DNA of 64,000 nucleotides, taken from the NCBI GenBank assembly GCA_024104275.1, contig JAGGHK010000001.1, positions 310,001 to 374,000 of the forward strand, read 5' to 3'. A program made the position numbers and the translations under genes. This DNA is from Bifidobacterium sp. GTDB lineage: Bacteria > Actinomycetota > Actinomycetes > Actinomycetales > Bifidobacteriaceae. Positions 1 to 7,613 of the stretch are shown piece after piece (the first letter of the stretch is position 1; each line of letters starts with the position of its first letter). The notes beneath the pieces are model-generated. The model had not been told where the DNA came from, made no database searches, and was given only the letters and a program-made list of their open reading frames with translations.

Positions 1-30
1 CGAAATAGCCCAATTCCGATAATTTTATTA

Positions 31-48
31 AGTAAAGTAAACTTTACT
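31..48. promoter_or_regulatory. Inverted repeat, possible operator
   Basis: The word AGTAAAG-TAAA-CTTTACT is a perfect 7-bp inverted repeat with a 4-nt centre in AT-rich DNA. It differs from the two operators further right. It may serve a gene beyond the left edge of the window. The function is inferred from symmetry only. Confidence 0.35.
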
Positions 49-84
49 ATGTAAAAGAAACTGTACATTGATGATTGCGGGCTG

Positions 85-102
85 TCAACTTCCGCAAGTT
101 GA
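85..102. repeat. Short inverted repeat TCAACTT-CCGC-AAGTTGA
   Basis: This is a perfect 7-bp stem with a 4-nt loop and no T-run after it, so it is not a clear intrinsic terminator. It could be a protein site or the end of a transcript entering from the left. Confidence 0.3.
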
Positions 103-137
103 GGCTGTGGTGTGCCCTATGAAAAAATCAGATTGTT

Positions 138-157
138 ATTTCAAGATAATTTGAAAT
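138..157. promoter_or_regulatory. Operator 1 of the ArsR-family regulator
   Basis: ATTTCAA-N6-TTGAAAT is a perfect palindrome and is repeated with the same arms and spacing 50 bp downstream (188-207). The right arm contains TTGAAA, which can serve as the -35 of the promoter for the regulator gene. ArsR/SdpR proteins bind 12-2-12 or similar palindromes over their own promoters. Assignment to this regulator is inferred from proximity. Confidence 0.65.
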
Positions 158-179
158 TAATCGAAAAGTCCGGTACAGT
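151..179 (+). promoter_or_regulatory. Probable promoter of the arsR-sdpI operon
   Basis: TTGAAA (151-156) and TACAGT (174-179) are spaced by 17 bp. The first lies inside operator 1, and operator 2 begins shortly after the expected start point. Repressor on both sites would block polymerase. Confidence 0.45.
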
Positions 180-187
180 ACTCTTAT

Positions 188-207
188 ATTTCAAAAGATT
201 TTGAAAT
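188..207. promoter_or_regulatory. Operator 2 of the ArsR-family regulator
   Basis: This second perfect ATTTCAA-N6-TTGAAAT copy also shares the flanking TAAT with the first. It lies between the proposed -10 and the start codon at 239, the expected place for an autorepression site. Confidence 0.65.
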
Positions 208-238
208 TAATGTTGTACCAACGAAAGAGGGGACCACC

Positions 239-646
239 ATGGGTGTGCATACCACGTTGTCGGCGCTCGCGGATCCGGCAAGGCGCGAGATTCTTCAGCT
301 GTTGCGGCAGCGGGTGATGAATGCCGGGGAGCTTGCGCAAGCCACGGGGTTGTCGGCGTCGAGGCTTTCGTATCATCTCAAGAAGCTGCGCGAAGCCGGG
401 TTGGTGACCGACAGCCGCGATGGCACGACCATCTGGTACGAGCCGAATCTGACCGTCCTCGATGACACCATCGTCTGGTTGAAGGAGCTGCAGCGCGATG
501 AAGCGGTTTCGAAGGCTTCAAGTTACGGGTTGAAATCGGCGAAGGTCAATACGGCTGGCCCCGTAACCGGTCAGATGGTGGTCGAAACGGCAAAGAATGA
601 CAAGGCCAAGAAAAATAGGGGGAACAGTCATGGGAAACGATATTGA
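239..646 (+). CDS. ArsR/SdpR-family winged-helix repressor
   Basis: A 135-residue DNA-binding protein. The N-terminal ~80 residues form an ArsR-type winged helix: ADPARREILQLL opens helix 1, and the helix-turn-helix runs through AGELAQATGLSASRLSYHL (about residues 29-47), then the wing DSRDGTTIWY. No metal-binding cysteine pair is present, which fits the SdpR/autorepressor branch rather than a metal sensor. The last ~45 residues are low-complexity and basic. The gene overlaps the downstream SdpI-like gene by 17 bp, as in the Bacillus sdpRI pair, where the repressor controls itself and the immunity protein. Two perfect palindromes upstream are its likely operators. The start ATG follows an AGAGGGG ribosome site. 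Confidence 0.85.
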   Translation: MGVHTTLSALADPARREILQLLRQRVMNAGELAQATGLSASRLSYHLKKLREAGLVTDSRDGTTIWYEPNLTVLDDTIVWLKELQRDEAVSKASSYGLKSAKVNTAGPVTGQMVVETAKNDKAKKNRGNSHGKRY

Positions 647-1469
647 TAAACCGCACACGAAAGCGGAATCAATGGAGACTGATGCCTCTGGAATCCAAAG
701 ACATGAGGGCAACGGTTCTGAAAAAGCAGTAAAACGTAGTTGGAAGGCCGTGATCGCCGGTGCGAGGAACTGGAACCTCGCGATGGTGCTGCTTGGCCTG
801 TTGCCGCTGATCATCACGCTGCTTGCCTTGCCGCATATGCCGGATATTGTACCGGCGCATTACAACGCGAGCGGTGAGCTGGACCGTTGGGGCAGCAAAT
901 GCGAGAACCTCATTCTACCTGTGTTGTCGTTGCTGATATGTGCGGTCTGGCTGGTGTGCGAGATTCCCCTTGAACGCGCCGTGCGTGAAGAGTCGAATTC
1001 GGAGATGAGCCCGAAGACGACGGTACGCACGTGGGCGATCGGTGGGTGCTGCATGTTCGCGGTCTTCAACGTCATGACCGTTTGGATCGTAGCCGACGCC
1101 TTCGGCAGGGGGCGTGCCGGATCGGCAATACCGTTGGAACCGATGCTGAACGTCGCCACCGGACTGGTGTTCATCGTCATCGGCAACGTCATGCCGAACA
1201 CCAGACCGAACAGGTTGAGCGGCATCCGTGTGCCCGGTGCGTTCCGCAGCCGCGAATCATGGCGACGGTGCCAACGCTTCGGGGGATTCGCGTTCATTCT
1301 CGCAGGCGTGGTCCTGGTGGTCTTCGGCCTGGCCATGCGCACCTACGACATAGCGAATCTGTACGCCATTCTTGCCGTAGCGCTTCTCATCGTGGTGGCG
1401 TGTTCCGTCTACAGCGTCTATGTCGGCAGGAAGTACGGAGATATCGGCGGCCCGATCAATGGTCGGTGA
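630..1469 (+). CDS. SdpI/DUF1648-family membrane protein
   Basis: A 279-residue integral membrane protein. The hydrophilic N-terminus (~45 residues) is followed by a membrane segment, then the DUF1648 signature PAHYNASGELDRWGSK, further membrane segments, and the SdpI signature NVMPNTRPNRLSGIR with the following RSRESWRRCQRFGG, close to the motif of Bacillus SdpI. SdpI protects the cell from the SdpC toxin and holds back SdpR at the membrane. The same dual role here is inferred from the arsR-type partner. I chose the ATG at 630, behind AGGGGGAA, over an upstream in-frame start at 597. No toxin gene (sdpABC) is visible in the window. Confidence 0.8.
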   Translation: MGNDIDKPHTKAESMETDASGIQRHEGNGSEKAVKRSWKAVIAGARNWNLAMVLLGLLPLIITLLALPHMPDIVPAHYNASGELDRWGSKCENLILPVLSLLICAVWLVCEIPLERAVREESNSEMSPKTTVRTWAIGGCCMFAVFNVMTVWIVADAFGRGRAGSAIPLEPMLNVATGLVFIVIGNVMPNTRPNRLSGIRVPGAFRSRESWRRCQRFGGFAFILAGVVLVVFGLAMRTYDIANLYAILAVALLIVVACSVYSVYVGRKYGDIGGPINGR

Positions 1470-1565
1470 GATTACCTCGTGATGTGTTTGATCGCCGTGT
1501 CATACAAATGAAAAGTATAATAAGGCTTGCAGTCGTCTGGGAACAAGGAGGATTGCAAGCTTCGT

Positions 1566-2489
1566 CTATTCGATCAGTGTGTAGCCGTGGCTGGCGATGA
1601 CGGACTTGAGCTTCTCCAGGTAGCTTTCGGCGGCGTTGGAGAGGTTGGCGCGTTCATTGGTGATCCAGCCGAGCAGCATCGTTTCGTCGGTGTCGAGCGG
1701 GACGGTGACGATCTTCTCGTTGTTGAGGTCACCGTTGTCGATGCCGGTGCACACCGTGTATCCGTTGAGCCCGATGATGAAGTTCAGGATCGTGGCGCGG
1801 TCGGTGACGGTGATGAGTTTGGGGGAGTCCTTGGGCCAGACCGCTTCCTCGGCGAAATAGAAACTGCCCTCCTCGCCCTGCTCGTACTGGATGAACGGGT
1901 ACGGCTTGAGATCGTCCATCGTGACCTTTTTTCTGGTCGCAAGCGGGTTGTTACGTGAGATAAACACGTGCAACGGCGCGCGGAAGAGCGGATGGAATTC
2001 GAGGTGCTTGCTTCGCAGCAGCTTGCCGATGACGTCTTTGTTGAAATCGGAGAGGTAGAGGATGCCGATTTCGGAAAGCATGTTGGCGACCTGGTCGATG
2101 ATGTCTCGAGTGCGGGTCTCGCGGATGGTGAATTCGTATTCGTCGGATTCGATGGAATTGATCATCTCGACAAATGCTTCGACCGCGAACATGTAATGCT
2201 GGGTGGAGACGCTGCAGAGTTGCTTACGCGGCTTGGCGTGCTTGTAACGTTCCTCCATGAGCTCGGCCTGGTCGAGCACCTGGCGAGCATAGGTGAGGAA
2301 TTCCGCGCCGTCGACGGTCAGCGCGATGCCTTGCGACGAGCGGGTGAAGATCTCGATGCCCATCTCGTGCTCGAGCTCCTTGACCGACGAGCTCAGCGCG
2401 GGCTGGGAGACATACAGCTCGTGCGAGGCCTCGTTCATCGAGCCGCACTCCACGATCTTGACGATATATTTCAGCTGCAGCAGTGTCAT
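1566..2489 (-). CDS. LysR-family transcriptional regulator
   Basis: A 307-residue protein with an N-terminal winged helix (about residues 3-60, including MNEASHELYVSQPALSSSVKELE, shortened here to SQPALSSSVKELE) and a two-lobed effector-binding domain from about residue 90 to 295. The length and order are typical of the LysR family. The ligand cannot be read from sequence. No obvious target gene is divergent: the neighbour on its promoter side is the 3' end of a HAD gene on the same strand, so the target may lie elsewhere or the gene may control itself. A direct repeat in its promoter may be its own site. Confidence 0.85.
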   Translation of the reverse strand: MTLLQLKYIVKIVECGSMNEASHELYVSQPALSSSVKELEHEMGIEIFTRSSQGIALTVDGAEFLTYARQVLDQAELMEERYKHAKPRKQLCSVSTQHYMFAVEAFVEMINSIESDEYEFTIRETRTRDIIDQVANMLSEIGILYLSDFNKDVIGKLLRSKHLEFHPLFRAPLHVFISRNNPLATRKKVTMDDLKPYPFIQYEQGEEGSFYFAEEAVWPKDSPKLITVTDRATILNFIIGLNGYTVCTGIDNGDLNNEKIVTVPLDTDETMLLGWITNERANLSNAAESYLEKLKSVIASHGYTLIE

Positions 2490-2499
2490 ATCTAAAGTT

Positions 2500-2538
2500 T
2501 ATAACAAAGCGTGTATCAAGCAGATTAACTTATAACAA
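2500..2538. promoter_or_regulatory. Direct repeat TATAACAA in the lysR promoter
   Basis: TATAACAA occurs at 2500-2507 and again at 2531-2538. The 31-bp spacing is about three helical turns, compatible with a LysR tetramer binding one DNA face just upstream of its own start codon. Confidence 0.3.
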
Positions 2539-2571
2539 TTTTGACACTTGAATTATCTATGGATCTGTTTT

Positions 2572-2611
2572 GGCGATGGTTGGAGTTTGTCAAGAAACTC
2601 CAACCATCGCC
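2572..2611. repeat. Perfect 17-bp intergenic hairpin
   Basis: GGCGATGGTTGGAGTTT and its exact complement flank the 6-nt loop GTCAAG. It lies 3' of the HAD gene and 5' of lysR, both on the minus strand. No U-tract follows on either strand, so a simple Rho-independent terminator is not a full explanation, although ending the HAD transcript is the likeliest job. Confidence 0.6.
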
Positions 2612-2703
2612 GGTAATGACGGCTTTGGCTGGAGTTACTGCTGGTTTGCGCTTTCGGCAGTCGGGATGTCCTATTCAGAGGTGTTTACTGGCCACAACTT
2701 AGT

Positions 2704-3366
2704 TCAGATTTTTACGCCCAGACGATGCAGCTCTTTCCGGGCATTCGGAGCATCATTGAAATGTATGCCTTGGATGCCGACGGCTTTCGCGCCTTCCACA
2801 TTGGCCTGGGTATCGTCGAAAAAGACAGTTTGCGCGGGTTCGAGACCGAAACGATTCAAAGCAAGGTTGAAGATGTCGGCGTTCGGCTTGTGCATCTTTT
2901 CGACGCCGGAAACGACAGCGCCTTGTAGAAGGCGTTCAAGCTGTGGGAACTTTTCGAAAGCGAAATGGAAGGTTTCGCCCGACCAGTTCGTCAGCCCCCA
3001 CACGCCATAACCCGCCTGTCGCAGATCCGTCAGCAGCGCTTCCATGCCGTCGATCATCCTCGGCAGGGCGTCATCGTAGTGCTTGATGTAATAGGTGAAT
3101 GCCCCGGCCAGATCGTCGCCGTGCTGTTGCCGATAATCCTTGATGACATCGGCGAAGTCGTCACCTGCATCCATGCGAGCCTCGGCGGCAAAGAATCCAT
3201 AGATATCGCTTTCATCTGTGCACAATGTGTCAACAAAATCCTGCGGAAAATGGCCTTGGAGGCACGGCCGATAGTTCAGCTCGACGAGCACGCCGCAGAA
3301 GTCGAACATGACATCGCGGATTTCGCTTTTCCGATTGGCATGGCCATTCCTCTCTGTTGTATCCAT
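2704..3366 (-). CDS. HAD-superfamily (subfamily IA) hydrolase
   Basis: A 220-residue HAD-fold protein. Motif I is FDFCGVLVEL: the nucleophile Asp is present, but the usual second Asp (DxD) is replaced, as in YihX-like and epoxide-hydrolase N-domain relatives, which carry DxGG/DxGN. Motif II/III features follow (GVWGLTNWSGETF; the Lys of SGVEKMHKPNADIF), and motif IV is VFFDDTQANVEGA. YihX-type enzymes act on sugar phosphates; the substrate here is unknown. The start ATG is preceded by AGAAGGATACCG. Confidence 0.8.
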   Translation of the reverse strand: MDTTERNGHANRKSEIRDVMFDFCGVLVELNYRPCLQGHFPQDFVDTLCTDESDIYGFFAAEARMDAGDDFADVIKDYRQQHGDDLAGAFTYYIKHYDDALPRMIDGMEALLTDLRQAGYGVWGLTNWSGETFHFAFEKFPQLERLLQGAVVSGVEKMHKPNADIFNLALNRFGLEPAQTVFFDDTQANVEGAKAVGIQGIHFNDAPNARKELHRLGVKI

Positions 3367-3449
3367 CGGTATCCTTCTCTTACTCTTGTTCTCTTGTTTT
3401 GGCCGTGTTCGTTGATTTTGTTTGAGCGCTCCGTCGCTACTTCTAAAAC

Positions 3450-5435
3450 CTAGTTCTGCAGCAATTCCTCGAAGGCCTGAGGCAACGCCGCGATAACGTC
3501 GGTCGCAACAATCGGATGCCCCGGCTTGCCCTCTGGGTTGATGGTGCCATCCGCATCGAAAATCTCGGGGGGTTCCCAGCCGTGCTGGTCGGACTCGGCG
3601 GCCAGACTTGCGGCGTAACCGTGGATATAGCTTGCGCTTGCTGCGGTCATGACGTCGAGACTCGGGTCATGCTGCAGTTGTTCTTCGCCTTGTTGCGCAA
3701 GCATTCCGGCCATGACGCCGGCAAGGACATCACCTGCACCTGCGGTTGCCAGCCATGCGGGCCCACTTCCTGAGATAAAAGTACTGGTCGTTTTGTGTGT
3801 ACCGTCCGCATTTGCCGGTCCCGCTTCAATTCCAGCCGGCAGACCTGCCATGTTTGCGTCGCCGACGACAATGGTCACCGCTCCCTTGAGCAGCACGGTC
3901 GCGCCAGTCAGTTTGTGCGCCCGTTTGGCCCAATGCCAAGGCTCGGCAGTGATATCTGCCGTGTCGACGTTCTCGCCGCGGCGTCGTAGCAACGCCGCAA
4001 GTTCACCGGCATGCGGCGTGATGATGACATGTGCCGGCACGTGTTCAGGCAGCAAATCAAGCGCGCCTGCATCAATGCAGATTGGAGGCATGGACCAAGG
4101 CTCACGATCATAATCGATATCCGAATCGGCATTGTCCCTGGGGCTTCTGGTCTGTTCAGAAGCATATGGGGTATCTTCCTTATCCAGATCATGGACCGGA
4201 ATCTCGGTTTCGTCGCGGGTCGCGGAACCATTCTCGTCTGACAACGCATAGTGTGTGAGCAACGCCGCAATGGCTTCTCGCTGGCTGTCGGAGCCGGACA
4301 GGCTGTGCCTGCCTGAATTCTCATTATCGGAATCGCTCGCTGCAGCCGCAGTAGGAACGCCGGAACCGACGGCCCAAGCCTCAACGCGGCCTTTGCCGAT
4401 AACGATTTCCGGGGAGTTCCGCAGTACCATATCGGATGCGTTCACAGGTCCCATATAACGCACCATCCCGATATTGGAATGGACAGCCGCACCGGAACTC
4501 AGTACGGCGGCACCGGGGTATTTCGCCGATCCCGTGATCAGCCCGACAACACCGCGTGAATACTTGGAATCGGTTGGTTTTGGCAGCCGTATCATGCTGC
4601 CGGCAGCATCGTCGATAGAGGAAATGACAGGGTAGGCGTGCGTGATGTCAAAACCGAAATCGACTAAAATCGTGCGGCCGCAGGCGAATGCCGCAGGAGG
4701 CAACATGGTGCAGGGTTTCATCGCGCCGAACATCACCGTAACGTCGGCCGGAATATAACTGCCGGGCAGGGTTCCGTCGTCCACGCCGACACCGGAAGGC
4801 GTGTCGATGGCGACCACAAGTGGTTTTTGCTCTTGTTCGGTGCCGGCAACGGGATTCGGTGTCTGAATTTCCGTTCCATCGTCATTGGTGGGATGAAGGA
4901 TATTCGCCATGGTCGCGGCAGGTCCTCGCAAGGCGCCTTTCACACCGATACCAGTCATTGCGTCGAGAACGACATCAGCCTGTTGTGTCAATTCGATGGC
5001 CGCCTGTAGGCGTTCTCCGGCCTCGCCCGCGCTGAAACCTGCCGAAACTCCCGGGATGTCAGCTTCCGGATTGACGATCAGCAACCGTCCGCCGCTGCGG
5101 GTGAAGGCCAGCAAACCTTGAAGATGCAGAGATTTGCCGACGGCAATGGCCGTGACCTGGGCACCGGTCCGAGCCAATTGAGCGGCCGCGAAAAGTCCAT
5201 CTCCGCCGTTGTCTCCGGCTCCGGCCAGCAGCACTACTTTCGCTTCTGCGATATCGATGTCATGCTCGTCAAGCAGTTCCGCGGTAACCCTTGCCGCGGC
5301 GGAGGCGGCCATACGCATCAGTGGCACGCCTTGGTCGAGCAGCGGACGTTCCATGCCACGCACGGTCTCCACGTTGTAGGCCCGCCGTTGGAGCAGTGAC
5401 TTACGCATCAGTTCCGTCATCGTTACTTCGTCCAA
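3450..5435 (-). CDS. nnr: Bifunctional NAD(P)H-hydrate epimerase / ADP-dependent NAD(P)H-hydrate dehydratase
   Basis: A metabolite-repair enzyme that epimerises and dehydrates damaged, hydrated NAD(P)H. The N-terminal YjeF domain (to about residue 240) carries GAGDNGGDG at 73-80. The C-terminal ribokinase-like carbohydrate-kinase domain (from about 285) ends with the ATP/ADP-site motif GAGDVLAGVMAGML near residue 565. At 661 residues it is longer than the usual ~500. Much of the excess is an acidic, Ser/Asn-rich insert of about 75 residues (roughly 365-440, containing DSDNENSGRHS and DNADSDIDYD), probably a disordered surface loop. The start is a TTG placed 6 nt after GGAGG on the minus strand; an ATG five codons later is an alternative. 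Confidence 0.9.
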   Translation of the reverse strand: MDEVTMTELMRKSLLQRRAYNVETVRGMERPLLDQGVPLMRMAASAAARVTAELLDEHDIDIAEAKVVLLAGAGDNGGDGLFAAAQLARTGAQVTAIAVGKSLHLQGLLAFTRSGGRLLIVNPEADIPGVSAGFSAGEAGERLQAAIELTQQADVVLDAMTGIGVKGALRGPAATMANILHPTNDDGTEIQTPNPVAGTEQEQKPLVVAIDTPSGVGVDDGTLPGSYIPADVTVMFGAMKPCTMLPPAAFACGRTILVDFGFDITHAYPVISSIDDAAGSMIRLPKPTDSKYSRGVVGLITGSAKYPGAAVLSSGAAVHSNIGMVRYMGPVNASDMVLRNSPEIVIGKGRVEAWAVGSGVPTAAAASDSDNENSGRHSLSGSDSQREAIAALLTHYALSDENGSATRDETEIPVHDLDKEDTPYASEQTRSPRDNADSDIDYDREPWSMPPICIDAGALDLLPEHVPAHVIITPHAGELAALLRRRGENVDTADITAEPWHWAKRAHKLTGATVLLKGAVTIVVGDANMAGLPAGIEAGPANADGTHKTTSTFISGSGPAWLATAGAGDVLAGVMAGMLAQQGEEQLQHDPSLDVMTAASASYIHGYAASLAAESDQHGWEPPEIFDADGTINPEGKPGHPIVATDVIAALPQAFEELLQN

Positions 5436-5513
5436 TTTCGGCCTCCCGTATTCGCCAATGTCTGTCTCGATGTTACCTCAGTGCGGCCACCTGAAGTCGC
5501 GCCGAGCACAATC

Positions 5514-5696
5514 CGCCATAAATAAGCCGCTCACCGTCTGTCAGTGGCTTATTTAAGGTGCAATCTAAAAATTACGCCATAGTCAAGCCTGCTGGTATGC
5601 GTCACCGGCTTATTTATGGCGTGATGATAGAGTTCCGCCATAAATAAGCTGGCTAGCATGCGTCAGTGGCTCATTTATGGCGGAATCGCACAGTTG
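5514..5696. repeat. Three tandem 61-bp hairpin units
   Basis: Units start at 5514, 5575 and 5636, exactly 61 bp apart. Each begins CGCCATA and contains a hairpin of the form CGCCATAAATAAGC...GCTTATTTATGGCG with a ~19-nt loop. The third unit is best preserved (stem 5633-5649 with 5669-5685, one mismatch). The first and second have degenerate arms. The array fills the gap between the minus-strand ABC-F gene and nnr. It may end or stabilise transcripts, or be a small mobile or REP-like element. Confidence 0.75.
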
Positions 5697-5710
5697 TAGG
5701 CGGTGCTGGG

Positions 5711-7312
5711 CTATTCTTCGGCCACCAGATCCAGGTAATCGTCGCTCCAGAGGTCCTCGTCGCCGTCGGGCATCAGCAGTACGCGCTCGGGGTTGAGCGC
5801 CTTGACCGCGCCCTCGTCGTGGGTGACCAGAATGATGGCGCCCTCGTATTTGGCGATGGCCTTGAGAATCTCGTCGCGCGAGACCGGGTCGAGGTTGTTG
5901 GTTGGCTCGTCAAGCAGCAGCACGTTGGCGCGCGAAGTCACCAACGTCGCCAGCGCGAGCCTTGTCTGTTCGCCGCCGGAAAGCACTTTGGCCGGTTTGA
6001 ACGCGTCGTCGCCGGAGAAGAGGAAGCTGCCGAGGATGGAACGGGCATGGGTGTCGTCAAGGTCCGGGGCGACATGTTGCAGGTTCTCAAGCACAGTAGC
6101 GTCCATTTCCAACGTGTCGTGTTCCTGCGCGAAATAGCCGATCTTGCAGCCATGCCCATAGATGACTTCGCCGGTGTCAGGCTTGTCTTCGCCGGCCAGA
6201 ATACGCAGTGTCGTCGTTTTGCCCGCACCGTTGTAGCCCAGAATGACCACGCGTGAGCCCTTGTCGATGGCCAGGTTGATGCCGGTGAAGACGATGTTGG
6301 AGCCGAACGCCTTGGATATTTCCTTGGCCATGATCGGTGTCTTGCCGCATGGTGCCGGTTCGGGGAATCGGATGTCGGCGACCTTCTCCTGCCGCTCGGC
6401 CTCGCTGGTTTCCGAAAGCAGGCGTTCCGCACGACGCATCATGTTCTGCGCGGCGACGGCCTTGGTGGCTTTGGCGTGCAGGCGGATGCCCTGCTTCATT
6501 AGACGAGCTGCCTTTTTCTCCGCCACCTCGCGCTCGCGCCGACGGCGTTCCTCGTCCACCACGCGCTGCTTCAAGTAGGCCTTCCAGCCCAACGAATACA
6601 TGTCGATCTGGGCGGTCTGCGCGTCCAGATGCCAGACCTTGTTCACCACTTCGTCCAGCAGTTCCGTGGAGTGGGAGATGACCAGGAACCCGCCTTCGAA
6701 CCGCTTCAAATAGCCGCGCAGCCATTCGATGGAGTCTGCATCCAAATGGTTGGTCGGCTCATCGAGAATCAAGGTGTCTGCGTCCGAGAACAGGATTCGT
6801 GCCAGTTCGATGCGTCGCTTCTGCCCGCCGGAAAGCGTGCCGATGGGTTGCTGCATCGTCTCGTTGGGGAGGCCCAGGCTCGCCGCCATGGAGATCGCCT
6901 CGGACTGCGCCGCGTAACCACCCGCTTTCTCGAACGCCTGCATGGCCTTGTCGTACTTGTCCATCGCCTTTTCCATGACCTTCGGGTTCTCGTTGGTCAT
7001 TTCCTTTTCGGTCTTGCGCATGCGCTTGATGATGGCTGCGATGTCGCGGGCGCTCATCATGCGGTCGAGCGCGGTCTGCTCCGGGTCGTCGGCGTGAGTG
7101 TCCTGCGGCAGGTATCCAAGCTTGCCGGAAATGCGCACCTTGCCGGCCGTGGGGAGCAGGTCGCCGGTGATGACGCGGGTTAGGGTGGTCTTGCCGGCGC
7201 CGTTGCGTCCGACGAGGCCGATCTTGTCGCCCTTGCTCACATGAAAATCAGTGGGATTGAGCAGCGTCCGTGCCCCGATCTGAATTTCCAGCCCTTGCGC
7301 CTCGATTGCCAT
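5711..7312 (-). CDS. ABC-F family ATPase (ribosome-associated)
   Basis: A 533-residue soluble protein with two ABC domains and no membrane segments. Domain 1 has Walker A GRNGAGKTT (residues 35-43), signature LSGGQKRRIEL and Walker B with DEPTNHLD. Domain 2 has GYNGAGKTT, LSGGEQTRLAL and DEPTNNLD. A charged linker of ~80 residues (EERRRREREVAEKKAARL) joins them. ABC-F proteins such as Uup, EttA and YheS act on the ribosome E-site rather than in transport. The short linker and absence of a C-terminal coiled coil argue against the long Uup type. Whether it is housekeeping or confers antibiotic protection cannot be told. It is transcribed divergently from uvrA. Confidence 0.9.
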   Translation of the reverse strand: MAIEAQGLEIQIGARTLLNPTDFHVSKGDKIGLVGRNGAGKTTLTRVITGDLLPTAGKVRISGKLGYLPQDTHADDPEQTALDRMMSARDIAAIIKRMRKTEKEMTNENPKVMEKAMDKYDKAMQAFEKAGGYAAQSEAISMAASLGLPNETMQQPIGTLSGGQKRRIELARILFSDADTLILDEPTNHLDADSIEWLRGYLKRFEGGFLVISHSTELLDEVVNKVWHLDAQTAQIDMYSLGWKAYLKQRVVDEERRRREREVAEKKAARLMKQGIRLHAKATKAVAAQNMMRRAERLLSETSEAERQEKVADIRFPEPAPCGKTPIMAKEISKAFGSNIVFTGINLAIDKGSRVVILGYNGAGKTTTLRILAGEDKPDTGEVIYGHGCKIGYFAQEHDTLEMDATVLENLQHVAPDLDDTHARSILGSFLFSGDDAFKPAKVLSGGEQTRLALATLVTSRANVLLLDEPTNNLDPVSRDEILKAIAKYEGAIILVTHDEGAVKALNPERVLLMPDGDEDLWSDDYLDLVAEE

Positions 7313-7613
7313 ACCTTATTACCTATCCTGTTGCTATCACGAAATTGCGGCCAAATATACCAACATGCCATCATAGCGACACGTCTGCTTTTGTTGAAGC
7401 AATACGGTATAGGGCGTAATTAAAAATAGCGGCGCGGCTTCGGTTTTCCGCCAATAACGTAAGTCGCGGAAGCATCCTTATATCTTGCGGGTTGATGTTC
7501 CAGGATAGCTACTGGATTCAGTCAAGACATCAGGGAATCGAACAATTGTTCGAACCGTCCACTATGATGGGATATCCTACAGTGGAGCATTTGGCATCAA
7601 GCGGAGGTAAGCA
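7313..7613. other. Divergent intergenic region ABC-F / uvrA
   Basis: These 301 bp separate divergent genes. They hold the LexA box at 7538-7553 and a possible uvrA -10 TATGAT at 7563-7568. The left half, leading into the ABC-F gene, shows no leader peptide or hairpin that I can support. Confidence 0.5.
7538..7553. promoter_or_regulatory. LexA (SOS) box of uvrA
   Basis: TCGAACAATTGTTCGA is a perfect 16-bp palindrome that matches the actinobacterial LexA consensus TCGAAC-N4-GTTCGA at every defined base. It lies 61 bp before the uvrA start and just upstream of a TATGAT -10, so LexA would occlude the promoter. Confidence 0.85.

Noticed and set aside
1525-1562. GCTTGCA...TGCAAGC as a terminator between the sdpI-like gene and lysR
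   Set aside because: The stem is 7 bp with a 22-nt loop and no T-run; too weak to list.
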